From positions 62,001 to 126,000 of the forward strand of contig BROI01000012.1 in assembly GCA_027923505.1 (NCBI GenBank): a stretch of 64,000 bases of DNA, given 5' to 3'. The number at the start of each line of letters is the position of its first letter. Within the stretch, counting starts at the first letter, position 1. Source of the DNA: Mayamaea pseudoterrestris. Lineage: Eukaryota > Bacillariophyta > Bacillariophyceae > Sellaphorales > Sellaphoraceae. Made by a program: the position numbers and the translations under genes. Under the pieces are notes generated by a model. It was not told the origin of the DNA, did not search any database, and saw only the letters and a list, made by a program, of their open reading frames with translations. Of the stretch, positions 1 through 9,448 are shown piece by piece.

Positions 1-1258
1 TGAATAATGATGTTGGCACCATTCTGGTGTATTTTGAACACCTACAGGGCTTGCTGTTTAGGGGCGTTTGAATGTCATGGCATCTGCCGAGTGAGACTGG
101 TGACAAGTTATCACCAAATACATTGCCATCACCTGAGACACCTGCCAAGCCTACCATCTTGTAGCGCAGCCTCAAAAAAGGATGTTGGTACCATTCTGGT
201 GTATTTTGGGCACCTACAGGGCTTGCTGTTTAGGGGCGTTTGAATGTCACGGCATCTGCGGGCTGAGACTGGTGACAAGTTGTCACCAAATACATTGTCA
301 TCCCCTAAAACACCAACCAAGCCTACTATCTTGTAGCGCAGCCTGAAAAAGGATGTTGGCACCATTCTGGTGTAATTTGAGCACCTACAGGGCTGGCTGT
401 AGGGGCGTTTGAATGTCATGGCATCTGCAGGCTGAGACTGGTGACAAGTTGTCACCAAATACATTGCCATCCCCTGAGACACCAACCAAGCCTACCATCT
501 TGTAGCGCATCCTAACAAATGATGTTGGCACCAGTCTGGTGTAATTTGGGCACCTACTGGGCTTGCTGTAGGGGCGTTTGAATGTCATGGCATCTGCGGG
601 CTGCGACTGGTGACAAGTTGTCACCAAATACATTGCCATCCCCTGAGACACCAACCAAGCCTACCATCTTGTAGCGCATCCTAACAAATGATGTTGGCAC
701 CAGTCTGGTGTAATTTGGGCACCTACCGGGCTTGCTGTAGGGGCGTTTGAATGTCAAGGCACCTGAAGGCTGAGACTGGTGACAAGTTGTCATCATATAC
801 ATTGCCATCCCCTGAGACACCAACCAAGCCTACCATCGTGTAGCGCAGCCTGAAAAAGGATGTTGGCACCATTCTGGTGTAATTTGGGCACCTACAGGGC
901 TTGCTGTAGGGGCATTTGAATGTCATGGCATCTGCGAGCTGAGACTGGTGACAAGTTGTCACCAAATACATTGCCATCCCCTGAGACACCAACCAAGCCT
1001 ATCATCTTGTAGCGCAGCCTGAAAAAGGATGTTGGCACCATTCTGGTGTAATTTGGGCACCTACCGGGCTTGCTGTAGGGGCGTTTGAATGTCAAGGCAC
1101 CTGCAGGCTGAGATTGGTGACAAGTTGTCACCAAATACATTGCCATCCCCTGAGACACCAACCAAGCCTACCTTCGTGTAGCGCAGCCTGAAAAAGGATG
1201 CTGGCACCATTCTGGTGTAATTTGGGCGCCTACAGGGCTTGCTGTAGGGGCGTTTGAG
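1..1258. repeat. 169-bp satellite array A (about 7.4 copies, cut by window start)
   Basis: Tandem repeat with an exact 169-bp period: similar minus-strand frames begin every 169 bp between 385 and 1061. Each unit holds the palindrome ggtgacaagttgtcacc (8-bp arms around one base). Because 169 is not a multiple of three, frames shift between units, so the short ORFs seen here are incidental. Units differ by a few percent. The array enters from outside the window on the left. The same family returns at 14225-15655, so the two arrays flank the retroelement cluster. Confidence 0.95.
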
Positions 1259-1627
1259 GCGCGAAATTAGCGGGCGTCGTTTCGTCGTTTTGGGTTTCAT
1301 CGTTTCATCGTTTGAAACGACGCGCGCGCGTGAGTTTAGCGGTCGTTTCGTCGTTTCATTGGTTCAAGCCAAAACGTCAATACACGTCAGCATTACTTAA
1401 CCCTCTGACTTTTGGGACTGAAAACCCACGATCAAAGAATCGCCAATGTTGTGGTCCCGCACAAAGCAGTGCATATCTTCCTTCTTAATAGAGCTATTAT
1501 CATTCTTTTTTGCCAGGTGGCTTCTCTTTAGTGCCCGGGATTGCATATTGATAGACCGACGGCTTGATTCTTTCTTGTTCCCGTGGCGTACGCCATACAA
1601 GTTGACGCATTTTGATGCGCTCTTCTC
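1259..1627. other. CGTTTC-rich inverted repeats, then unassigned sequence up to the copia insertion
   Basis: From 1259 to about 1370 the sequence is built from tcgtttcgtcgtttc-like words with the inverse gaaacgacg, so it can fold on itself. Similar words recur at 9138-9215. The rest, 1390-1627, has a short open minus-strand frame next to the copia target site but no motif I recognise. The last five bases (TTCTC, 1623-1627) are the left target duplication of the copia element. Confidence 0.5.
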
Positions 1628-2017
1628 TGACAAGTCGCAGAGCGGCGAAGTCAAGAGCCCGAACCCTAATTAGCTTGTGTCGAGTCCGCAGCTGTCGTAT
1701 GTGACATGTGAATGAAGAAAGTGCGCAACCGTCGTGTGGATGCGTTGTATGAATGGAACGACCAGTTACGACTGATGTAATGTGATTGAAAGAAACGGAT
1801 TGATCGGATGATCTTCCGAGTGGTCGATGTAGCGATGTAGCGATAAGCTCACAATATAGAACTACTAGTTTGCGCGAGGAGTGCAGTTCGTGTAGTGGCG
1901 AGCGCAAGACTATTCGACGAGCCATCTCCATCAAGAGCTGTACAGACCGTGGCCAAGGACCCTGTATCGGAGCTTTTTGGAGGTAAGACGTTGACTGCGA
2001 AATCGTCAACGGTGTTA
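1628..2017 (+). repeat. 5' LTR of copia element 1
   Basis: 390 bp matching 7909-8303 almost base for base, starting TGACAAG and ending GGTGTTA. The TG..TA ends differ from the usual TG..CA, but the exact TTCTC duplication outside both copies fixes the boundaries. Confidence 0.92.
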
Positions 2018-2114
2018 GATTAACATTTCAGTGCTTCGAGAGCAAGAACGAGCGAGGGAGCTATCGTGACACATTCGTCTGCAGCGAGTCCGATTCCTCT
2101 GATCAACCTCCACC

Positions 2115-3600
2115 ATGGCGACAATTGATGTAACGACCTACAAGCGTGCCGTCGGTAAAGTCTTCGACATTCCGTGGCTTGCAGCATCCGCAACTTGGGA
2201 GCCAAACGACCCTACCGCAGTGTGTTTCGAGCAAGAGGAACTCACGACTGCGGAGGCGATGGCCGAGCTGTCGGAACAAGACGTGACGAACATTAAGACC
2301 CTGCACCAGTGGTCGACAATACGAACAAGCCGATTGCGCAAGCTCATGAGTTGGATTCACGAGCAACGTCGGACGACTGCGCAATGGCAAGACCTGGAGA
2401 AAGACCACATTACGAGCCGAGAACTCCCAGTAGCACCGGGGTCACCAACCGCAGGCAACCGCAGTTTTGGAGACTTCAGCGTTATCGGAGGCAACAACAC
2501 CACGACGAAACGACACGACATCAAGCTGGATCTGAAGACCATGCTGGAGCTCAAGAACGATCGCAAGTTCTGCTCCTACTGGCGGGCCTTCAAGAACCGC
2601 ATGCGAAGCGAGCGACTTGGCTACTTTTGGGACGACGAGTTCAAGGCACCAGCTGCACTCGAGCCCGAATTCGCCGAGTATCAGTATCAGTGTTCGAAGC
2701 TTTTAGCGGCGCTCGAGTATACCTGCAAGACACCGCAGAGCAAGCTCATTGTCCGCAAGCACATCGACAGCGCGAATGCCTCAGCGTGCATTGCAGATGG
2801 GGCGACATTCCTCGACGGGATGGCGCGCAGTTGATCACGGCCGAAGACGAATGGCGAATTTCACTCGACGCGAGTTACGCCAAGTCTCTCGTCAATTGGC
2901 TTATCCAGTGGTCCAGCAAGGAAGAGAACTACAATGAACCTACAGCCGAGAAACCGATTACAGCAAGCACAAGCTTCAGGCGGCATTTGGAACGCGCGTT
3001 TTTCCGCCATGCGGATATGGCATCGGCGGTGAACATGGCGCTGATCGAAGAGTCCAAGACCGGAAACCGGGATGACACCCAGTTTTGGAACCTCCTGAAC
3101 GACGGCCGCACAATCTGAACGCAGTCGGGCATCAAGGAGACCAAGAAGCGCCAGGCGAACCAATCTGAACAAACCAAGAAAGAGAAGGAGAAGACGAAGA
3201 AGGCAAGCGCGAACAATTCCCAGTCTACGCCAAGTAGCAGCAACAATCAGCAATCCAATCAGGGGGGCGGTGGTCGCGGCGACTTGAGCACGGGACGAGG
3301 CGGCGGCGGCGCGAGGTTGGGGGGTACTGGCTCGTATGTTCGCAGCTACGCGCGACACGAAGACGATCGAAATTCCCAGCGACGTGAATGCGACGATTCC
3401 ACCAAACACGTGGCGACTCCTTACCCGCGATCAGCAACACGAAGTGTTTGAACGCCGTGGTACGAGTCGAGCGGCCAGTGCTGCAGGTGGTTCGACATCA
3501 GCAACACAGGCAGGCACCACGCAAACGACGAGTACAACACGCATCGCGCGAACGTCGCAGCCACTTCATCAGCGGCAACGACCGATGCGGCGAGGCGCGA
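2115..3600 (+). other. gag-like region of copia element 1
   Basis: The region between the 5' LTR and pol starts with an ATG at 2115. The first frame encodes about 239 residues with a Trp-rich helical composition typical of copia Gag. The later part is basic and rich in Gln, Asn and Ser. No clear CCHC knuckle is visible. This stretch appears to be the less intact part of the element. Confidence 0.6.
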
Positions 3601-3604
3601 GCGT

Positions 3605-6600
3605 GTGAACAACACTAGCCGTGGCTCAGCGATGCGAAGTTTCTTAGGTCCAGACCAGCCCACGACTACGACTCGGGGAGCAAATATTGCTCAGAGTCGC
3701 AAGTACAAAGTCGCGAGCATTGACTTGGATAAGCATTCAGCGTCGACTGTCGATCGCGGCGCGAGTGGCGGAGTATGGGGAGCGGACGGCCGCATCCTTA
3801 CCGAGGACAAGTTCCACAAGATTGAAGTCACTGGAGTCGGTGGTCTCAAACTTCCGGACCTGTCTACCGTCACAGCAGTCGCCAAGCTTAAGAGCACCAA
3901 GGGTTGGGTCGTCGGCGAGTTCCATAATTACGCATATTCTGGAACCGGCAAGACGATTCATTCGAGTATGCAGATGGAAGCCTTCGGACTTCATGTCAAC
4001 GACAAGCATTACAACTTTGGTGGCAAGTTACGAATCGAAACGCCAGATGGATACAAGTTTATGCTCGGGATGGAAAGTGGCATGGCGACCTTGCCAATGT
4101 TTCCAGTGTCGGCGCATGAGCTTCACACCTTACCTCGGGTCATGATGACCTTCGATGGACCTTGGGATCCGAATGAGTTTGACGTCGAGCCGACCGAGGA
4201 CGACGACTATGACTCTTCGGATGACGATGACGACGAGGACGACGTACCGGACTTGTTGTCGCGCGACGAAGACGACGAAGACAGTGACGACGAAGAGGGC
4301 TTCACGCGCGTGACACGTTCGCGTACGCGGAATCGCACTCATCGTCAAAGCAACGTGACATATACGAATCTCGGACACGACAATCAACCTGTTTACACCG
4401 AGAAGGAGCTGAATGTTTGTGCCGTCGTACAGAAGTACAATGCGGATCTCGTCTATCAGCCCTACAAGTCTATCCTGCCAAAGAAACCTGATATCGACGC
4501 ATTGCTGCCGAACTTTGCATGGTACCCGGCGCAGACGATCAAGGATACTTTGCGCCACAGCACGCAGTTCAACATGCACGAGCGCCGATACCCCCCACGA
4601 ATGCATCGAAAGAGCCGATTCCTGAACGTCTACCGTCTAGATGATCGAGTGGCCCATGACACCATGTTCTTCGACGAACCAGCCATGGATGATCATATCG
4701 ACGGACATGCAGGGTGCACATGCGTGCAGCTATTCTATGGCTGTCGCAGTCAGATCATTGTAGTGTATCCCATGCGGACGAAAGGCGACGTACCGAAACG
4801 ATTCCGTGATTTCATCCGCGAGTTTGGAGCTCCGTTGGAAGTCTTCTCGGATAATGCGAAAGAAGCAATGAGTGCCAAGTTTGACAAAGTAATGCGCGAG
4901 TTCATGATTCGCCGTCGTCATACATCGGAGCCGTACTATCAGAATCAAAATCCAGCCGAGCGCATCATCGGGCACGTCAAGGAAAGTCATGAACGGCTTA
5001 TGGACCGAACAGGCACTCCGGCATGCTTCTGGCTACGCGCTTTACTCTTTCAGACCGAGATGTACCGTCATTTGTCGCATCCTGCCTTGGACGGCAAGTC
5101 TCCCATCGAGTTTATCACTGGGCAAGTCCCCGACGTGTCGAAGTATTTGCATTTTCGTTGGTTTGAAATTGTCAACTACTTTGTCAAGGATGTCGAGGCC
5201 CCGAAGACCCGCCAGCGCGCGGCGTACTGGCTTGGTCCCAACACGACGTGCGGAGACGACCTGACGTACTTCATCTGCGATTGCGAGACACACGAGATCA
5301 TGACGCGATCGGTTTGCTTACCCCAAAATGACCGCGTACCGGCACCTGCTTCCCCAGTCATGAAAGAAGGGGAGCCGCGTCTCTATACCGTACCTGGTCT
5401 AGGTGGCGAGATCCTTATGCCGGAAATGATCAAGAAGATTACCGACGCCGACAGCAGAGACGAAGATTCTTTCATTCCTGACGAAGACGATACCCCTTTG
5501 GTCGAGACGGTGGAATACCCGGAAGATGACGATATGACCGACGGGGAGCTAGATCCTAATCCTGCCGATGACGACCCTGCCGATGACGACGACAAGCCGA
5601 AGAAGAAGAACATCAATCCGTGGCGCAAACTCCCGAAGTATGCACCCGATGAACTTATCGGCAAGTCGTTTCTCATGAAGACGGACGACGGGCAAGAAGT
5701 TCGAGCGACCGTCATGAGCAAGCTGAACAATCGCGACGCCCAGAACCATCAGAACATTAAAATGATGCTGAAACTTGGTAACGGCGAAGCGGACGAAGTC
5801 ATGTCCTATGTCGAGGTTTCCGATCTCTACGAGGCCGAAGTGAACCAAGACATGGCGAATCCTGAGCGTAAATGGTTCTTCAAGGAGATTCTAGACCATC
5901 AGGGTCCGCTGACGAGCAAGTCGAAGAACTGGAAGCATTCCAAGTGGAACGTCCTTGTACAATGGGACGATGGATCCAAGACTTGGGAGCCTCTCAACGC
6001 GATGATCGAAAGCGACAAAGTATCAGTGGCAGCCTACGCGCAAAAGCATAATCTTCTTGACAAGGACGGATGGTCATCGTTGAACCGATGGGCCCGGAAC
6101 GCCAAGAAGGTTGCGCGCAAGGTGGCGACCGCCCGAATGGAGCAGCAGAAGAACGGACCGCGCTACAAGTTTGGAGTCCAAGTACCCCGAGACTGGAAGG
6201 AAGCGCGTCGTCTCCAAGAAGCTGCAGGGCACACGAAGTGGACGGATGCGGAAGGCGTGGAGCTTGCGAACCTGGACGAGTACGAGACGTTTCAAGATCT
6301 TGGTCCGAGTTCCACCACAACACCACCAACTGGTTACCAGAAGATCCGAGTCCATTTTGTGTATGATGTCAAGCACGATTTGCGGTACAAGGCACGTCTC
6401 GTTGCAGGCGGCCACATGACGAAAGACAACGACGATGCCTACTCCAGTGTTATCTCATTGAAGGCAATGCGTCTAGCTCTCGTCATTGGAGAAGCGAACG
6501 GCAAGAAGTGCATGGTCGGTGACATTGGGAATGCTTATCTCGAAGCGTTCACCAAGGAGAAGGTATACTTCGTTGGAGGCCCCGAGTTTGGGGAGCGCGA

Positions 6601-7954
6601 AGGACACATCCTGGTCATCGTCAAGGCTTTGTACGGATTGCGAACGAGCGGAGCACGATTTCACGAACGCTTAGCCGACGCCCTACTTGCGGAAGGGTGG
6701 AAGCCGTCCTATTGCGATTCCGATCTGTGGATCAAGGATGCCGGTGACAGCTACGACTACCTCTGTGTATGGGTCGACGATCTGTTGAATATTTCAGACG
6801 ATCCAGCAGCGTTCTTCAGGATGCTAGAGGAAAAGTACAAGTTTAAACTGAAAGGTGTTGGACATCCCGAGTATCATCTCGGCGGTGACTTTGGACGAGA
6901 CCCTGACGGAACCCTTTACTGGTCGGCCAAGACCTACGTTGCGAAACTCTTGGCGCAGTACGAGCGTTTGTTTGAAGGTCCTCCGAAGAAGTATTCATCA
7001 CCAATCGACAAAGACGATCATCCAGAACTTGACCAAAGCGAGCTACTGAACGACCAAGAGAAGAAGATTTACCAGTCTCTAGTCGGAGCACTTCAGTGGG
7101 CGATTACTTTGGGACGATTTGACATTGCCGTTGCAGTTGTGAGTCTGTCGCGATTCCGTGTGGAGCCGCGCAAGGGACACCTGCAGCGGGTGAAGCGAGT
7201 CTGTGGATATTTACGAGAGTTACCAGACGCAGCAATCCGCTTCCGCACGAAGTGGCCAGCCAACGAGGAGCACTTCGGCACCATGGAGGAACAAGATTGG
7301 GAGCGCAGCGTTTACGGGAAGGACGGAGTTGATGAGATGTTGGACGTCTACCCACCGCCAAAGGGTGTGACCGTACGAACATCAACTTTCGAGGATGCGT
7401 GTCTCATGCATTGCATGGTGACAGGCAAGTCATTGGAAGGAGTTTTGTCATTTGTCAACCAGACGCCTGTCGACTGGCATTGCAAACTCCAGGCTACAGT
7501 CGAGACTGCGACCTTCGGATCGGAATTCAGAGTAGCAAAGAGTGGAACGGATATCAGCATTTCTCTACGCGCGTCGCTCATGGCTATGGGCGTACCATTG
7601 GAGAAGTCTGCCTGGATGTACGGAGACAACCAAGCAGTGATTACGCAATCTACAATCCCGAGTTTGACATTGTCCAAGCGACACAATGCGTTGGCCTACC
7701 ATCGTGTTCGTTGGGCAGTTGCTGCGGGGATTATCAAGTTTGTGAAGATTGACGGAAAGGAGAACATTGCGGACGTACTGACAAAGTACCTGCCGTACTG
7801 TGATGCGATGCCATTGCTCAAGCCAGTATTGTTTTGGCGCGGCGATACATCGTATGCGATTGTGAAGGACAAGAATGCGGCTACGACCAGCAGCGTACCC
7901 GAGGGGAGTGACAAGTCGCAGAGCGGCGAAGTCAAGAGCCCGAACCCTAATTAG
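3605..7954 (+). CDS. pol polyprotein of copia element 1 (integrase, chromodomain-like, RT, RNase H)
   Basis: A single open frame of 1449 codons. An acidic Asp/Glu stretch lies near nt 4190-4300. The integrase core has a SDNAKE segment and an NPAERIIGH segment consistent with the second and third acidic residues of a DDE site (nt 4700-5150). A second acidic linker lies near nt 5450-5600. A short chromodomain-like segment (VLVQWDDGSKTWEPLN, about nt 5950-6000) follows. The reverse transcriptase has a WVDDLL catalytic motif (about nt 6770) and an ALYGL box, and the RNase H has a YGDNQA motif (about nt 7620). The frame ends about 46 bp inside the 3' LTR. The first residues in this frame may be read from an upstream gag frame, as is common in the family. 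Confidence 0.9.
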   Translation: MNNTSRGSAMRSFLGPDQPTTTTRGANIAQSRKYKVASIDLDKHSASTVDRGASGGVWGADGRILTEDKFHKIEVTGVGGLKLPDLSTVTAVAKLKSTKGWVVGEFHNYAYSGTGKTIHSSMQMEAFGLHVNDKHYNFGGKLRIETPDGYKFMLGMESGMATLPMFPVSAHELHTLPRVMMTFDGPWDPNEFDVEPTEDDDYDSSDDDDDEDDVPDLLSRDEDDEDSDDEEGFTRVTRSRTRNRTHRQSNVTYTNLGHDNQPVYTEKELNVCAVVQKYNADLVYQPYKSILPKKPDIDALLPNFAWYPAQTIKDTLRHSTQFNMHERRYPPRMHRKSRFLNVYRLDDRVAHDTMFFDEPAMDDHIDGHAGCTCVQLFYGCRSQIIVVYPMRTKGDVPKRFRDFIREFGAPLEVFSDNAKEAMSAKFDKVMREFMIRRRHTSEPYYQNQNPAERIIGHVKESHERLMDRTGTPACFWLRALLFQTEMYRHLSHPALDGKSPIEFITGQVPDVSKYLHFRWFEIVNYFVKDVEAPKTRQRAAYWLGPNTTCGDDLTYFICDCETHEIMTRSVCLPQNDRVPAPASPVMKEGEPRLYTVPGLGGEILMPEMIKKITDADSRDEDSFIPDEDDTPLVETVEYPEDDDMTDGELDPNPADDDPADDDDKPKKKNINPWRKLPKYAPDELIGKSFLMKTDDGQEVRATVMSKLNNRDAQNHQNIKMMLKLGNGEADEVMSYVEVSDLYEAEVNQDMANPERKWFFKEILDHQGPLTSKSKNWKHSKWNVLVQWDDGSKTWEPLNAMIESDKVSVAAYAQKHNLLDKDGWSSLNRWARNAKKVARKVATARMEQQKNGPRYKFGVQVPRDWKEARRLQEAAGHTKWTDAEGVELANLDEYETFQDLGPSSTTTPPTGYQKIRVHFVYDVKHDLRYKARLVAGGHMTKDNDDAYSSVISLKAMRLALVIGEANGKKCMVGDIGNAYLEAFTKEKVYFVGGPEFGEREGHILVIVKALYGLRTSGARFHERLADALLAEGWKPSYCDSDLWIKDAGDSYDYLCVWVDDLLNISDDPAAFFRMLEEKYKFKLKGVGHPEYHLGGDFGRDPDGTLYWSAKTYVAKLLAQYERLFEGPPKKYSSPIDKDDHPELDQSELLNDQEKKIYQSLVGALQWAITLGRFDIAVAVVSLSRFRVEPRKGHLQRVKRVCGYLRELPDAAIRFRTKWPANEEHFGTMEEQDWERSVYGKDGVDEMLDVYPPPKGVTVRTSTFEDACLMHCMVTGKSLEGVLSFVNQTPVDWHCKLQATVETATFGSEFRVAKSGTDISISLRASLMAMGVPLEKSAWMYGDNQAVITQSTIPSLTLSKRHNALAYHRVRWAVAAGIIKFVKIDGKENIADVLTKYLPYCDAMPLLKPVLFWRGDTSYAIVKDKNAATTSSVPEGSDKSQSGEVKSPNPN

Positions 7955-8303
7955 CTTGTGTCGAGTCCGCAGCTGTCGTATGTGACATGTGAATGAAGAA
8001 AGTGCGCAACCGTTGTGTGGATGCGTTGTATGAATGGAACGACCAGTTACGACTGATGTAATGTGATTGAAAGAAACGGATTGATCGGATGATCTTCCGA
8101 GTGGTCGATGTAGCGATGTAGCGATAAGCTCACAATATAGAACTACTAGTTTGCGACGAGAGTGCAGTCGTATTCGTGTAGTGGCGAGCGCAAGACTATT
8201 TGACGAGCCATCTCCATCAAGAGCTGTACAGACCGTGGCCAAGGACCCTGTATCAGAGCTTTTTGGAGGTAAGACGTTGACTGCGAAATCGTCAACGGTG
8301 TTA
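7909..8303 (+). repeat. 3' LTR of copia element 1
   Basis: 395 bp, a near-identical copy of 1628-2017, followed by the right target duplication TTCTC at 8304-8308. The pol stop codon lies inside its first 50 bp. Confidence 0.92.
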
Positions 8304-8308
8304 TTCTC

Positions 8309-9137
8309 GTCGGTTGTCGACACTTGCCATCATGACATTGGTTTATATCAACAGGTGTAATTACAATACATACATTAACTAATATCTACAGAAGTAGCTT
8401 GTTGCATTACTACACCTATTCAAAGGGACTATAAAAAGCTCAACGTCGGCACGAGTAGCACTTGCCGCTAAAACTTGAGATTCTTTTCATGGACCACGTC
8501 CCCCAATCGCTATGATCCAGCAGCGCAAGAAACTTATAGCTGGGAATGCCACACATTTCACAAAGTCATGTTTTTTATGCAGAGATTTGGTGTCGAAGCA
8601 AAGGAACGCATGACGGAAGCAACAGTAGATGGAATATGGAATTCTTGGTAGCGGCGACTGCGTCGGACTGCTCGGCCGTGAAACATACTTCTCCGTCAAA
8701 GTCAGTGCATTGCAGCGAGAAGTCACCATCTGAAAGCGTGACGTGCTTCGTAACTGCTTGATAGCAAAATACAATGGATGGCTGAGTGCGTTGGATGTAC
8801 GCCACGCGACTGACCATGCTGATTGCTGATGCAGACCTCATTAGAGGAACGCAGGCATCCAGTTGCGCTTGTCTTTGCACTTACTTTATGGAGGCCTATG
8901 AAGCAGTTGAAGGTTCACCGGAAGGTACCACGCTGCAGAAACATGGCTTGCCTTGGAGGCCTTGTCAGTACGCGATGCATCGCGGCAAAAGTGTTAAGAT
9001 GGATCACTCGCTTGTCAGGGCTTTATAGAGTACCCAAACGCGCAATAAACTCCAAATATATCTTCTATATTGTTATTGATAGTTTCTGGTATAGTTAAGC
9101 TGCGGGATCAGCCTCCATGGTGGTGTATTTGATGAAA
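8309..9137. other. unassigned spacer
   Basis: No gene is convincing here. A minus-strand open frame of about 100 codons (8575-8880) has a protein-like composition (VTLSDGDFSLQCTDFDGE) but no recognised domain, no clear start context and no homologous neighbour. It could be a gene remnant or chance. Confidence 0.3.
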
Positions 9138-9215
9138 CAACGTTGAAACAATGAAACGACGGCGCCCCCGTCGTTTCGTCGTTTCAAACAACAATTTTCC
9201 GGGTGACTTGTTGTT
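9138..9215. repeat. hairpin-forming inverted repeat
   Basis: The arms gaaacgacgg and ccgtcgtttc surround a five-base loop, and an outer gttgaaac / gtttcaaac pair extends the fold. It sits just before the A1 repeat of the split-repeat retroelement. It uses the same words as 1259-1370, suggesting one small dispersed palindromic repeat family. Confidence 0.6.
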
Positions 9216-9223
9216 TCGAGCGT

Positions 9224-9441
9224 TCATTCCGGTGCAGGGGGAAGAAAGCCGCACCGGACAATTGAACACCAAGAAGCACATGCACCTACTCGAGACTTTA
9301 CCTGATACCGCCTTACTACGCTCCCCGCGGCGAAAGCCTCGCGACGTCGATTCTCGTCTCCTCATTCTGTTGCACGAAGTCAACTGCAGACATCCGAGTC
9401 AAGCAGTTCCAGTACTTCATTAGATAGTCTCATAAGCTTCA
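9224..9441 (+). repeat. A1 split direct repeat
   Basis: 218 bp nearly identical to A2 at 13782-13999. It contains a short hairpin (ccggtgc ... gcaccgg) close to its left end and ends just before the ATG of the gag-like ORF at 9449. Confidence 0.9.
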
Positions 9442-9448
9442 GGCTACC

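Larger units (their letters stand above)
1628..8303 (+). mobile_element. Ty1/copia LTR retrotransposon 1 (CoDi-like)
   Basis: An element of about 6.7 kb bounded by LTRs at 1628-2017 and 7909-8303. The flanking 5-bp target duplication TTCTC lies at 1623-1627 and 8304-8308. Gag-like coding sequence occupies roughly 2115-3600. A long pol ORF (3605-7954) has integrase before reverse transcriptase, which defines Ty1/copia. A purine tract (gaggggag) directly precedes the 3' LTR. The two LTRs are close but not identical, differing by a few substitutions and small indels, so the insertion is young but not brand new. The element looks nearly whole, with perhaps a small number of breaks in the gag part. 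The CoDi affinity is inferred from the alga-like host and the overall pol style. Confidence 0.9.
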
